Shown: positions 46,287 through 55,187, numbered from the stretch's first letter. The stretch is 64,000 bases of DNA from Aureimonas endophytica (GCF_014642635.1 NZ_BMIQ01000004.1:401584-465583); one strand, 5' to 3'. Numbers and translations: made by a program. Notes: generated by a model not told the origin, from the letters alone.

Positions 46287-46321
46287 CTCCTGGCAACCCA
46301 TTGATGCAGCGAGGGCCGGCC

Positions 46322-47533
46322 TCAATAGACGAACCAGACGCGCAGCATCGCGGTGTTGTAGTCGGCGCCGTCGTCCGGTCCCTCCGTCACCGCCGTATAG
46401 GTGTCGGTGGCCGAGAAGCGGATCTGGTCGGTCAGATACCAGTTGAGGATGCCGGTGCCGGCGATCTCGGTGCCGGCCTTCGGCCCGGCATCGGCGAGGT
46501 TCAGATAGTCGAGGCGTCCGCCGATCTCGACGGCGCCGAAGCCGCCCTTGCCGACCGGCGCGGCAGGCTTCACCCGCTTGAAGATGCCGTATTTCCCGTC
46601 ATAGCCGCGATGATCGTCGGTGAGGAAGGCGAGGACGCCCAGATAGCCGCCATGCAGGAGGCTGTCGTCGCGGATGCCGTCGTCCATGTCGCCGAGCGTA
46701 TATTCGCTCTGGAGCGTGAAGCGCCCGACCGTCGCCGAGGCCTCGAAATTCGTCGCGAGATAGGAATCGACCGCCGTGAAGGCGCTGGAAGTGATCGTCT
46801 TCTTCGAGAAGAGCGGGGTGCCCGTATCGCCGGAGAAGCTGATCGGCACGCTGGAATCGAAGGTGTCGGACACGGCGACGCCGAGATGGAGCGCGGCCTC
46901 GTCCGTGTTGATCGGCGCGTAGGTGGCGCGGCCGGCGACGGTGACGCTCTGGTCGAAGGGCGCGACATTGATGTCGGTGCCGAAGACGCCGCCCGCCAGG
47001 CTGTAGTTTTCGGCATCGGAAAAGACTTGGACGCCGACCGCGCCCGGACGCGACAGGGTCTGGTTCTGGCCGTTCTCGTTGAACAGCGCCGAGCGGCTGC
47101 CGATGAGGCGCTGCATCGAGAAGGCCATGTCCTGCTGGCCGACCTGGAGGGTCGCGATATCCGGCAGCGTATAGTCGAGATAGGCGTAGATGACGTCCGG
47201 GCCGGTGGTCGGCGCGAAGTCGATCGTGAAGCGGCCGCCGAAGTCATGATAGCCGAAATCGGCGTAGAGGCGGGCGCGCCGCAGCTGGCCGTCGAAATTG
47301 TCGACATCGCCGATGAGGCTGTCCGGCGAGGAGGAGCCGTGGCCGGCCTCGAACTGGAAGAAGGGCTGAAAGCTCAGAAAGGCGTTGGGCGTGCCGAAGC
47401 GCAAGGGGTCCGGCGCGGTCGGCGCCTTGGCGCCGGCGGCTTCGGTCTTGATCGGCTGCTGGGCGAGGGCCGCGGAGGCGAAAAGGCTGCCGGCGGCAAG
47501 GCCGAGGGCGAGAAGGCGGGCGGCACGGCGCAT
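46322..47533 (-). CDS. OprP/OprO-like outer-membrane porin
   Basis: The 403-residue protein has a signal peptide (about 1-24, ASAALAQ), then alternating polar/hydrophobic strands with frequent Tyr/Phe/Gly. It ends in WFVY with a terminal aromatic residue, as needed for barrel assembly. The region RRARLYADFGYHDFGGRFTI followed by FAPTTGPDVIYAYLDY marks it as a phosphate-selective-porin (OprP/OprO) relative. Anion selectivity is an inference. It stands just upstream of the MHS transporter, with which it could form an uptake route. Confidence 0.88.
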   Translation of the reverse strand: MRRAARLLALGLAAGSLFASAALAQQPIKTEAAGAKAPTAPDPLRFGTPNAFLSFQPFFQFEAGHGSSSPDSLIGDVDNFDGQLRRARLYADFGYHDFGGRFTIDFAPTTGPDVIYAYLDYTLPDIATLQVGQQDMAFSMQRLIGSRSALFNENGQNQTLSRPGAVGVQVFSDAENYSLAGGVFGTDINVAPFDQSVTVAGRATYAPINTDEAALHLGVAVSDTFDSSVPISFSGDTGTPLFSKKTITSSAFTAVDSYLATNFEASATVGRFTLQSEYTLGDMDDGIRDDSLLHGGYLGVLAFLTDDHRGYDGKYGIFKRVKPAAPVGKGGFGAVEIGGRLDYLNLADAGPKAGTEIAGTGILNWYLTDQIRFSATDTYTAVTEGPDDGADYNTAMLRVWFVY

Positions 47534-47665
47534 GGTCGACTGTTCCCGTCGGTCGTCGCCACGGTTCTGGCGGAGCCGTCCGGCATCCGCCAGTGCAGGG
47601 AAGGCACAGCGCTGCGCCCGAAAACCGTCACGGATCGGTCACAATTCCGCTCGGCCAGACGGGCG

Positions 47666-48559
47666 TCAGCGCACGATCAGCGTGCCGGCGCCGTGCTCGG
47701 TCAGGAGTTCGAGCAGCACCGCGTGGCGCGTCTTGCCGTTGAGGATGACGACGCCTTCGACGCCGCGCTCCAGCGCCTCGATGCAGGTCTCGACCTTCGG
47801 GATCATGCCGCCGGAGATCGTGCCGTCGCGGATCAGGGTCCGCGCCTCGGCGACGGTCAGCTGCTTGATCAGCTTGCCCTCGCGGTCGAGGACGCCCGGC
47901 ACGTCGGTGAGGAAGAGGAGGCGGCTCGCCGAGACGGCGCCGGCGATGGCGCCGGCGAAGGTGTCGGCATTGATGTTGTAGGTCGCGCCGTCGCGGCCGG
48001 GCGCGACGGGCGCGATGACCGGGATCAGCTCGGAGCGCGCCAGAAGGTCGAGCAGCGTGCGGTCGACCTCCACCGGCTCGCCGACGAAGCCGAGATCGAG
48101 CACCCGCTCGATATTCGAATCCGGATCGATCACCGTCTTCTTCGCCTTTTCGGCGAAGACCATGTTGCCGTCCTTGCCGCAAAGGCCGATCGCCCATTCG
48201 CCCTCGGCATTGATGAGCGCGACGATCTCCTTGTTGATCGAGCCGGCGAGAACCATCTCGACCACTTCGACGGTGCGCTGGTCGGTGACGCGCAGGCCGT
48301 GCTCGAAATGCGATTCGATGCCGAGCTTGTTCAGCATGGCGCCGATCTGCGGGCCGCCGCCATGGACGACGATCGGGTTGATGCCGGACTGCTTGAGCAG
48401 CGCGATGTCGCGGGCGAAAGCCTTGCCGAGCTCGGGATTGCCCATGGCATGGCCGCCATATTTCACGACCACCGTCTTGTGCTCGTAGGCCTGCATGAAG
48501 GGCAGGGTTTCGGCGAGAAGGGCCGCCTGTTGCTCGCCGTTGGTCGACTGCGCGTCCAT
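47666..48559 (-). CDS. argB: Acetylglutamate kinase
   Basis: Phosphorylates N-acetylglutamate in the second step of arginine synthesis. The 297 residues show the kinase loop [39 protein letters not shown], the substrate segment FVGEPVEVD, and [12 protein letters not shown] near the end of the ATP site. I use the ATG at 48559 because AAGGA lies seven bases ahead; a GTG one codon upstream is possible. It is a stand-alone gene here, and no other arg gene lies in the window. Confidence 0.97.
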   Translation of the reverse strand: MDAQSTNGEQQAALLAETLPFMQAYEHKTVVVKYGGHAMGNPELGKAFARDIALLKQSGINPIVVHGGGPQIGAMLNKLGIESHFEHGLRVTDQRTVEVVEMVLAGSINKEIVALINAEGEWAIGLCGKDGNMVFAEKAKKTVIDPDSNIERVLDLGFVGEPVEVDRTLLDLLARSELIPVIAPVAPGRDGATYNINADTFAGAIAGAVSASRLLFLTDVPGVLDREGKLIKQLTVAEARTLIRDGTISGGMIPKVETCIEALERGVEGVVILNGKTRHAVLLELLTEHGAGTLIVR

Positions 48560-48634
48560 CACCCATCCTTCCCGCGTTGAGGCGAGGCGCTCTTAGCCGC
48601 AAAAGCAAAAAGCGGCAACCGCGCCCAGCCCGGT

Positions 48635-49027
48635 TCAGGCGGGATCGTGGCAGCAAAGGCCGAGCTTGTTGCCGTCGGGATCGCGCAGATAGGCGCCGTA
48701 ATAGTTCGGGTGGTAATGCGGGCGCAGGCCCGGCGCGCCCTCCGAACGGCCGCCGGCGGCGAGCGCCGCCGCGAAGGCCCGATCGACGCCCGGCCGGTCG
48801 GGCGCGAGCAGCGCCACCATCTGCCCGTTGCCGGGCGCCGCCGGCCCGCCGTCATAGGGACGGCCGATCAGGAAGAGCGGCCGGCCGCGATTGGGACCGT
48901 GCCAGCCGGCCCAGCCCTTGTCCGGCTCGCGAAAGCGCAGCTCGAAGCCGAGCGACGCCATCAGGATCTCGTAGAAGGCGAAGGCGCGATCGAAATCGGC
49001 GATGCCGACATGGACATGCGAGATCAT
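48635..49027 (-). CDS. VOC-family (glyoxalase/bleomycin-resistance-like) protein
   Basis: The 130-residue protein has the two beta-alpha-beta-beta-beta modules of the vicinal oxygen chelate fold, starting ISHVHVGIADFDRAFAFYE and ending YYGAYLRDPDGNKLGLCCHD. The possible metal ligands His6 and the C-terminal region (DGN-KLG) fit. The substrate is unknown. Its start shares ATGA with the end of the acyl-CoA synthetase gene, so it is co-translated with it. Confidence 0.9.
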   Translation of the reverse strand: MISHVHVGIADFDRAFAFYEILMASLGFELRFREPDKGWAGWHGPNRGRPLFLIGRPYDGGPAAPGNGQMVALLAPDRPGVDRAFAAALAAGGRSEGAPGLRPHYHPNYYGAYLRDPDGNKLGLCCHDPA

Positions 49028-50967
49028 GGCTGCGGCATCCCCGTCGCGAGCGCCGCCGCGATCTCGGGAAGGACGGCCGGGTCCTCGATCGTCGCCGGCA
49101 CCTCGAAGGGCGTGCCGTCGAGGATCTGGCGCAGGGTGCCGCGCAGCACCTTGCCGGAGCGCGTCTTCGGCAGGCGGGCGACGAAGACGACGCGCCGGAA
49201 GGCGGCGACCGGGCCGATCGCCTCGCGGATCGCAGCGACGAGCGCCTCGCGGATCGCCGCTTCCGTTTCCGCGATGCCGAGCTTCGGGACGACGAAGCCG
49301 ACCGGCACGGCGCCCTTCAGCTCGTCATGCGCCCCGACGACGGCGCATTCGGCGACGGCCGGATGGGCGGCGACCACGTCCTCCATCTCGCCCGTCGACA
49401 GGCGATGGCCGGACACGTTGATGACGTCGTCGGTCCGCCCGAGCACCGAGACGATGCCGGAGGCGTCGAGCCGGCCGGCATCGGAGGTCGAGTAATAGCC
49501 GGGGAACTCGGCGAGATAGGTGTCGCGAAAGCGGCTATCGGCGTTCCAGAGCGTCGGCAGCGCGCCGGGCGCCAGCGGCAGGCGCAGCGCGATCGTGCCG
49601 GTGCGGCCGGGCGGCAGCACCGTGCCGTCCGGGCCGAGAACGTCGAGCCGATGGCCGGGCATGGCGACGCCCGGCTGGCCGACCGGCACGTCCAGAATGC
49701 CGAGGCCGAGCGGATTGGCGGCGATCGGCCAGCCGATCTCGGTCTGCCACCACTGGTCCAGCACCGGCTTGCCGAGGGCGCGCCGCGCCCAGTCGACGGT
49801 CGCGGCATCGGCATGCTCGCCGGAGACGAAGAGGGCGCGGAAGCGCGACAGGTCGTAGCGGCCGGGCAGCAGGCCGTCCGGGTCCTCGCGGCGGATGGCG
49901 CGCACGGCGCTCGGCGCGGTGAAGGCCGAGACGGCGCCATGCTCGGCGATGAGCCGCCAGAAGGCGCCGGCATCCGGCGTGCCGACCGGCTTGCCCTCGT
50001 AGAGAATGCCGGTGCCGCCCTGGACGAGCGGGCCGTAGACGATGAAGGAATGGCCGACCACCCAGCCGAGATCGGAGGCGGCGAAGAAGGTCTCGCCCGG
50101 CTTCACGCCGTAGACGGCTTCCAGCGCATAGGCGATCGCGACCATATGGCCGCCATTGTCGCGCACGACGCCCTTCGGCCGGCCGGTCGTGCCGGATGTG
50201 TAGAGAACGTAGAGCGGGTCTGTGGCGGCGAGCGGCGTGCAGGGCACGTCCGCGCCGGCGGCGAGGGCGGCGTCCTGGAGGGCATGCCAGTCGTGGTCGC
50301 GGCCGGGGCGGAGCTCCGCCGCGAGCTGCGGGCGCTGCAGCACGATCATGGCGCCCGGCGGATGGCGCGCCAGCTCCAGCGCCCGGTCGGCGAGCGGCTT
50401 GTAGGCGACGGTGCGCGAGGGTTCGATGCCGCAGGAGGCGGTGACGATGAGCTTCGGGCGCACATCGTCGATGCGATGGGCGAGCTCGCGCGCCGCGAAG
50501 CCGCCGAAGACGACGGAATGGATCGCGCCGAGCCGGGCGCAGGCCAGCATGGCGATCGCCGTTTCCGGCACCATCGGCATGTAGATGACGACGCGGTCGC
50601 CCTTGCCGATGCCGAAGCCGGCAAGCGTCGCGGCGAAAGCCTTCACCTCGCGCAGCAGGCCCGCATAGGTCAGGCGGCGCAGCGTGCCGGTGACGGGCGA
50701 ATCATGGATCAGCGCGACGCGCTCGCCCCGGCCTGCCGCGACATGGCGGTCGAGCGCGTTGTGGCAGGTGTTGCAGATGCCGTCCGGGAACCAGCGGCCA
50801 TAGGGGCCGGCCTCGGGATCGAAGGCGGTGCGCGGCCGCTCGAACCAGTCGACGCCGAGGAGCGCCCGCTCCATCCAGAAGCCGAGCGGATCGGCCTTCC
50901 ACCGGGCATAGGCCGCGGCATAGCCGCCTCGCTCCGCCGCCAGCTTCGGGAAATGTTCGAACCCCAT
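49024..50967 (-). CDS. Propionyl-CoA synthetase (PrpE-like, AMP-forming)
   Basis: Activates propionate (possibly acetate or similar acids) to the CoA ester. The 647 residues contain the adenylation motifs YTSGTTGRPKGVV, DLGWVVGHSFIVYGPL and the WWQTEIGWPI segment, and the acetylatable catalytic Lys606 in KTRSGK near the C-terminus. Its N-terminus (AYARWKADPLGFWMERALLG) and overall length fit PrpE rather than acetyl-CoA synthetase. With methylmalonyl-CoA epimerase elsewhere in the window, it could feed a propionate route, which is an inference. Confidence 0.9.
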   Translation of the reverse strand: MGFEHFPKLAAERGGYAAAYARWKADPLGFWMERALLGVDWFERPRTAFDPEAGPYGRWFPDGICNTCHNALDRHVAAGRGERVALIHDSPVTGTLRRLTYAGLLREVKAFAATLAGFGIGKGDRVVIYMPMVPETAIAMLACARLGAIHSVVFGGFAARELAHRIDDVRPKLIVTASCGIEPSRTVAYKPLADRALELARHPPGAMIVLQRPQLAAELRPGRDHDWHALQDAALAAGADVPCTPLAATDPLYVLYTSGTTGRPKGVVRDNGGHMVAIAYALEAVYGVKPGETFFAASDLGWVVGHSFIVYGPLVQGGTGILYEGKPVGTPDAGAFWRLIAEHGAVSAFTAPSAVRAIRREDPDGLLPGRYDLSRFRALFVSGEHADAATVDWARRALGKPVLDQWWQTEIGWPIAANPLGLGILDVPVGQPGVAMPGHRLDVLGPDGTVLPPGRTGTIALRLPLAPGALPTLWNADSRFRDTYLAEFPGYYSTSDAGRLDASGIVSVLGRTDDVINVSGHRLSTGEMEDVVAAHPAVAECAVVGAHDELKGAVPVGFVVPKLGIAETEAAIREALVAAIREAIGPVAAFRRVVFVARLPKTRSGKVLRGTLRQILDGTPFEVPATIEDPAVLPEIAAALATGMPQP

Positions 50968-51391
50968 GGTCTACCGCCCGAAGATCCCTTGTCCGTCCGT
51001 CGCCACCATTCATGTTGCGCTGCGGCAGGATTGCGTTTCGCAGGCGCGAATGCAAGCGAAACGGCATCCAGCTAAGCAATGGCGATGAAAGATTTCACGA
51101 AAGCGTCAAAAATTTTTTGATGAGATTGGAACTCCTCTCGTCGGCCGGCATTTCGACAGTCGCGCGGGAACGTGGATTCATTGAGCTATGCCACCGCGCC
51201 GAGGGTTGGGGTTCGGAATTGTTCATGGCGAGCGGCTTCGGTTCCGGTCCGCATGAAGGCGGAACGGAGAAGGCCAAGCGGCTTGAGGGTGTTGGTACGA
51301 TGTCGAAAGCCTTTTGGTCGGCCGCCCCGCGGCCCCGGAACTGGAAGTCGGTCTGCGCGTCTTACGGTGTCTCGGCATGCTCGACCGTCCG
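50968..51391. other. Intergenic region between prpE-like gene and receiver gene
   Basis: This 424-bp divergent region is less GC-rich than its neighbours, especially 51080-51140, where a run of A then T residues suggests intrinsically curved DNA. It should contain the promoters of both flanking genes. A TTGACG (minus strand, 51104-51109) is a candidate -35 but has no convincing -10. A 127-residue frame at 51012-51395 lacks a ribosome site and is probably not a gene. Confidence 0.65.
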
Positions 51392-51751
51392 ATGAGTCTG
51401 CGTGTCCTGATCGTTGAGGATGAACTGATCCTCGCGATGGATCTCGAAGACGTTCTCACCGATGCCGGCTACGAGGTGGTGGGCCTCGCGGCGGATATGC
51501 ACCAGGCGCTGAGGCTCGCCGAGGCGAAGCGCCCGGATGTCGCGATCATGGACGTCAATCTGGCGCGCGGCACCAATGGCGTCGAAACGGCGCGGCGGCT
51601 GCGCGAGCATCTCGACGTGCCCTCGCTCTTCGTCAGCGGCAATCTCGATCCGAAGACGCGGGCGCGCGCGGCGGACTGCCGGCCGCTCGGCTTCGTGCCG
51701 AAGCCCTTCTCGCATAACGACCTTCTCGCCCATCTCGAACTCGCCGGCTGA
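51392..51751 (+). CDS. Single-domain response regulator (receiver only)
   Basis: The 119-residue product is a bare receiver domain: acidic pocket Glu9/Asp10/Glu11 in IVEDELILAMD, phospho-acceptor Asp54 in IMDVNLARG, Ser82 in FVSGN and Lys104 in VPKPF. The motif PKPFS and the overall sequence resemble receivers that pair with HWE-type histidine kinases in rhizobia. No kinase, output domain or other partner is adjacent. An ATG at 51377 (MLDRPM...) is an alternative start; neither has a clear Shine-Dalgarno. Confidence 0.88.
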   Translation: MSLRVLIVEDELILAMDLEDVLTDAGYEVVGLAADMHQALRLAEAKRPDVAIMDVNLARGTNGVETARRLREHLDVPSLFVSGNLDPKTRARAADCRPLGFVPKPFSHNDLLAHLELAG

Positions 51752-51763
51752 GCCCGAAGGGCC

Positions 51764-52105
51764 TCAGCCCTTCGCCAGCGCCGCCTCGATGCGCTTCAGT
51801 TCCGCGCCGGCCGATTCGTTCGCTTTGCGCTCCGCGTCGCGATAGAGCGCGACGATGCTCGTGCCGAGATCGGTGAGATGGGCGCCGCCGCCGCCGGCTC
51901 CGCCGCCGCGCGCCGCGACGAGCGGGGTCTCGAACATCCGGTTCATCCCGTCCACCAGCAGCCAAGCCCGCCGATAGGACATGCCGAATTCGCGCCCGGC
52001 CGCCGCGATCGAGCCGCAGCTGCCGATCGCCTCCAGAAGGGCGATCTTGCCATGGCCGAGCCGGCCGCCCGGCAGGTCGATGCGAAGGGTGAGCTGAGCC
52101 GTCAT
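51764..52105 (-). CDS. One-domain ModE-like regulator
   Basis: The 113-residue protein consists of a winged helix-turn-helix domain of the ModE N-terminal type: GGRLGHGKIALLEAIGSCGS, then IAAAGREFGMSYRRAWLLVD, with a glycine-rich wing (AARGGGAGGGGAHLT). The molybdate-binding Mop domains of full-length ModE are missing. The ATG at 52105 gives the family N-terminus. It follows modC by 47 bases on the same strand and is probably the last gene of modABC-modE. It is likely the DNA-binding partner of the Mo boxes upstream of modA. Confidence 0.9.
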   Translation of the reverse strand: MTAQLTLRIDLPGGRLGHGKIALLEAIGSCGSIAAAGREFGMSYRRAWLLVDGMNRMFETPLVAARGGGAGGGGAHLTDLGTSIVALYRDAERKANESAGAELKRIEAALAKG

Positions 52106-52152
52106 GCCTGTCCGTTCCCGCGCGACAGGAGATCGCCAGCGGCCGGGCGCCG

Positions 52153-53283
52153 TCAAGCCTCGCCTGACGCTTCGGTCGAGAGATCCCCGCCATAGCGCCG
52201 GTCGAAGGACACGGCCTTCAGCACGGCATGGACCGGGCTGCCGACGCGAAGCTCCAGCGCCTCGAAGGATTTCAGCGTGATGCGCGACAGGAGTTCCTGG
52301 CCGGCGCAGTCCAGCCGGAGTTCCATGCCGGACGCGCCATCCGGCGAAAAGCCGACGACGGTCGCCGGCAGGACGTTCAGCGCGCTGATGCCGGTCGGCG
52401 CCTCGAGCGCCAGCATGACGTCGCGCGCCCGGACCCGCAGCCGCAGGGACGCGCCGGGCGCCGCCGCGAGGCGCGGCACGAACAGGCGCGCCTCGCCGAG
52501 GGCGAGCACCGTCAGGCCGTAGCGGGGCTCCTCGCCCTCGACCGTCACGACGAGATCGCGCCCGCTCTCGCTCTCATAGGCCGAGGGCAGGAGGTCGAGG
52601 CGGCGCATGATCTCGGCGGGCGGCCCTTGCGCCACGACGCGTCCGGCCTCCAGCACCACCATGTCGGCGGCGAGCCGCAGCACTTCCGTCACCGAATGGC
52701 TGACATAGAGGATCGGGATCGCCGCCTCGTCCCGCAGCCGTTCGAGATAGGGCAGGATCTCGGCCTTGCGCGCCTCGTCGAGGGCGGCGAGCGGCTCGTC
52801 CATCAGGAGCAGGCGCGGATGGGACAGGAGCGCGCGCCCGATCGCGACGCGCTGGCGCTCGCCGCCGGACAGGCCCGCCGGGCGCCGGGCGAGCAGCGGC
52901 GCGATGCCGAGAAGCTCGACGATCCGGTCGAACTCGTCCTGCCCCGCGCGCGCCGCCATGTCCCGGCGGCGCGCGAACCAGCGGCCGTAAAGGAGGTTGT
53001 GGCGGACGCTGAGATGGGGAAAGAGCCGGGCGTCCTGGAACACGTAGCCGACGCGGCGGCGATGGGCGGGCAGGAAGCGCCGGGTGGACGTATCGACGAA
53101 GACCGCATCCCCCATCGCGATCCGCCCTTCGTCCGGCCGCGCGAGACCGGCGAGGAGATTGACGAGCGAGGTCTTGCCGCTGCCCGAGCGGCCGAACAGG
53201 GCGGTGAGCCGCGCGCTCGTCTCGAAGCGCGCTTCGAGCCGGAAGGCGCCGAGGCGCTGGCGGATGTCGATCTGAAGGCTCAT
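52153..53283 (-). CDS. modC: Molybdate ABC transporter ATPase
   Basis: Powers high-affinity molybdate import. The 376 residues have Walker A GRSGSGKTS (31-39), the signature LSGGERQRVAIGRAL, Walker B LLMDEPLAALDE and a C-terminal regulatory TOBE/Mop domain (about 300-360, ISALNVLPATVVGFSPDG). The start overlaps the modB stop (ATGA). Feedback by bound molybdate through the C-terminal domain is known for family members. Confidence 0.96.
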   Translation of the reverse strand: MSLQIDIRQRLGAFRLEARFETSARLTALFGRSGSGKTSLVNLLAGLARPDEGRIAMGDAVFVDTSTRRFLPAHRRRVGYVFQDARLFPHLSVRHNLLYGRWFARRRDMAARAGQDEFDRIVELLGIAPLLARRPAGLSGGERQRVAIGRALLSHPRLLLMDEPLAALDEARKAEILPYLERLRDEAAIPILYVSHSVTEVLRLAADMVVLEAGRVVAQGPPAEIMRRLDLLPSAYESESGRDLVVTVEGEEPRYGLTVLALGEARLFVPRLAAAPGASLRLRVRARDVMLALEAPTGISALNVLPATVVGFSPDGASGMELRLDCAGQELLSRITLKSFEALELRVGSPVHAVLKAVSFDRRYGGDLSTEASGEA

Positions 53284-53981
53284 GCGGCGGCAAGGCGCCG
53301 GGCGAGCCGCGTCGCGATCGCTTCCGAGGCGAGAAGCGCCGCCATGGAGATCGCGATCGAGACCAGCGTCAGGCGCAGCGCACCCGCCTCGCCGCCCGGC
53401 ACCTGCGTCAGCGCATAGATCGCGGAGGGCAGGGTCTGCGTCTCGCCGGGAATGTTGGAGACGAAGGTGATCGTCGCGCCGAACTCGCCCATCGATTTCG
53501 CGAAGCCGAGAATGGCGCCGGCGAGAAGACCCGGCGCGACGAGGGGCAGCGTCACGGTGAGGAACACGAGGAGCGGCGGCGCGCCGAGCGTTGCCGCCGC
53601 CGCTTCCAGCCGGCGGTCGACGGCCTCGACCGACAGGCGGATGGCGCGCACGACGAGCGGAAAGCTCATCACCGCCGAGGCGAGCGCCGCGCCCGTCCAG
53701 CGGAAGGAGAGAACGAGACCGAGATGATCGGCAAGGAACGCGCCGACCGGCCCGCGCCGGCCGAAGGCGAGGAGGAGGAGATAGCCGGTGACGACCGGCG
53801 GCATGACAAGCGGCAGATGGACGAGCCCGTTGAGGAGGGCATGACCCGGAAAGCGCCGCCGGGCGAGAAGGAAGGCGATAAGAAGCGCCGGCGGCAGGCT
53901 GGCGAGGGTCGAGACGGTCGCGACGCGCAGGGACAGGCGGACGGCCGCCGCCTCGTCCGGGCTGAGGGTCAGCCAGTCCAT
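53280..53981 (-). CDS. modB: Molybdate ABC transporter permease
   Basis: Inner-membrane permease of molybdate uptake. The 233 residues have five to six membrane helices, the N-terminal family segment LRVATVSTLASLPPALLIAF, VHLPLVMPPVVTGYLLLLAF and the EAA loop with AATLGAPPLLVFLTVTLPLV. The GEFGATITFVSNIPGETQTL stretch near the end is diagnostic of ModB. It lies 50 bases downstream of modA and overlaps modC. Confidence 0.96.
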   Translation of the reverse strand: MDWLTLSPDEAAAVRLSLRVATVSTLASLPPALLIAFLLARRRFPGHALLNGLVHLPLVMPPVVTGYLLLLAFGRRGPVGAFLADHLGLVLSFRWTGAALASAVMSFPLVVRAIRLSVEAVDRRLEAAAATLGAPPLLVFLTVTLPLVAPGLLAGAILGFAKSMGEFGATITFVSNIPGETQTLPSAIYALTQVPGGEAGALRLTLVSIAISMAALLASEAIATRLARRLAAA

Positions 53982-54031
53982 CCGCGCTCCATTCCGGTAT
54001 CTCCGACCGCCGCCCGACCCTTCGTGCCGCG

Positions 54032-54829
54032 TCAGGGCAGGACGGTAAAGCCCTGCGCCTCGAAGAGCGACTTCGCCTTGGCGCCTTTCAGGAAGGCGAG
54101 GAAGTCGGCGGCGCCCTCCTTGGCCGTCTTCGTCAAGGCGACCGGATAGACGATCGGCGGGTGGGTGTCGGCGGGGAAGGTGCCGACCACCGCGACGCCT
54201 TTGTCGGCCGCCGCGTCGGTCTTGTAGACGATGCCGAGCGGCGCCTCGCCGCGCGAGACGAGGAGGAGCGCGGCGCGCACATTGTCGGCCTGGGCCACCT
54301 GTGCCGAAACGCTCTGCCAGACGCCGAGCTTTTCCAGCGCCGCCTTGCCGTATTTGCCGGCCGGCACCGAATCGACGCTGCCCATGGCGAGCTTGCCGTC
54401 GCCGAGCGCCGTCGCGAGCGGGAAGCCCGGCGCGATGTCGAGCGGCTTGGCGGCGCCCGCCGGGGCGACGAGCACGATGGAATTGCCGAGAAGCTCGGCG
54501 CGGCTGTCCGGCCGGATGAGGTCCTTCTTCGCCAGATAGTCCATCCAGTCGCGATCGGCGGAGAAGAAGAGATCGGCCGGCGCGCCGCTCTCGATCTGCT
54601 TGGCGAGCACGGAGGAGGCGGCATAGGAGATCGTCGCCGACCGGCCGCTCTCGCTCTTCCAGGCGGCGTTGATGTCGTCGAGCGCGTTCTTGAGGCTCGC
54701 CGCCGCGAAGACCAGCACCTCCTGCGGCTCGGCGCGGGCGGGCGCCAGCGGCGCGGCCGCGAGGCCGGCGGCGGCGAGAAGGACGGCGAGATGCCGGACG
54801 AGACGGCGGCGCGTGACGGTGAAAGCCAT
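54032..54829 (-). CDS. modA: Molybdate-binding protein
   Basis: Periplasmic receptor that delivers molybdate (or tungstate) to ModBC. The 265-residue product has a signal peptide (about 1-33, ARA/EPQ) and the family start EVLVFAAASLKNALDDINAA. Ser residues around the oxyanion site (VLVFAAASLK and ISYAASSVLAKQIESGAPAD) and the hinge segment DLFFSADRDWMDYL follow. It is the first gene of modABC; a ModE-box-like inverted repeat lies 21 bases upstream of the start. Confidence 0.96.
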   Translation of the reverse strand: MAFTVTRRRLVRHLAVLLAAAGLAAAPLAPARAEPQEVLVFAAASLKNALDDINAAWKSESGRSATISYAASSVLAKQIESGAPADLFFSADRDWMDYLAKKDLIRPDSRAELLGNSIVLVAPAGAAKPLDIAPGFPLATALGDGKLAMGSVDSVPAGKYGKAALEKLGVWQSVSAQVAQADNVRAALLLVSRGEAPLGIVYKTDAAADKGVAVVGTFPADTHPPIVYPVALTKTAKEGAADFLAFLKGAKAKSLFEAQGFTVLP

Positions 54830-54849
54830 GATCCCCTCATGATGGCCTG

Positions 54850-54873
54850 CGGAATATCTCCGAGGATATAGCG
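54850..54873 (-). promoter_or_regulatory. Mo box (ModE site) upstream of modA
   Basis: The arms CGGAATATC and GATATAGCG are 9-base inverted repeats matching at seven positions (core ATATC/GATAT), with a 6-base spacer. The minus strand reads CGCTATAT at its left half, as in the ModE consensus. Occupancy here would block modA transcription when molybdate is plentiful. Confidence 0.6.
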
Positions 54874-54892
54874 AGACCGGCTGCGGCGGAAA

Positions 54893-54917
54893 GCGTTATG
54901 TTCTGCTACATATGGCG
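54893..54917 (+). promoter_or_regulatory. Second, weaker Mo box upstream of mop
   Basis: GCGTTATGT and ACATATGGCG share inverted cores TATGT/ACATA with a 6-base spacer. The centre lies 43 bp, about four helical turns, from that of the modA-side box. It is 58-82 bases upstream of the mop start. The match is weaker than for the other box. Confidence 0.45.
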
Positions 54918-54974
54918 CCTTGCGGCCGTGCCGGGGCCGGGCTAGGCCGGTCGGCAGGAAAACGGAGGCACGTC

Positions 54975-55184
54975 ATGAAGATCAGCGCCCGCAACCAGCT
55001 CAAGGGCACCGTCGTCGCGATCGAGAAGGGCGCGACGACCGCCCATGTCCGCATCGATATCGGCGGCGGCGCGATGGTCACCGCCTCGATCACCAACGAG
55101 GCGGTGGACGAGCTGAAGCTCGCCGTCGGCGGCCCGGCCTATGCGGTGGTGAAGGCCTCCGACGTGATGGTCGCCGTCGACTGA
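54975..55184 (+). CDS. Molybdopterin-binding (Mop) protein
   Basis: A 69-residue, one-domain TOBE/Mop protein that binds molybdate in oligomers and may act as a store or a sensor of oxyanion. It starts MKISARNQLKGTVVAIEKG (the SARNQLKG segment is diagnostic) and continues through ITNEAVDEL and AYAVVKASDVMVAVD. The ATG at 54975 follows GGAGGCACGTC. It is divergent from modA. A single-Mop protein fits with a regulator that lacks this domain. Confidence 0.93.
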   Translation: MKISARNQLKGTVVAIEKGATTAHVRIDIGGGAMVTASITNEAVDELKLAVGGPAYAVVKASDVMVAVD

Positions 55185-55187
55185 GCG

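Noticed and set aside
46301-48580. A 759-residue + strand protein opposite the porin and argB
   Set aside because: It reads through two recognised genes on the other strand and shows Asp/Arg/Ala-rich antisense composition.
48577-51075. An 832-residue + strand protein opposite the VOC and synthetase genes
   Set aside because: Antisense shadow of two clear enzymes, with no motifs.
51012-51395. A 127-residue + strand protein in the gap before the receiver gene
   Set aside because: No ribosome site, no family similarity, and overlaps the receiver start; more likely promoter DNA.
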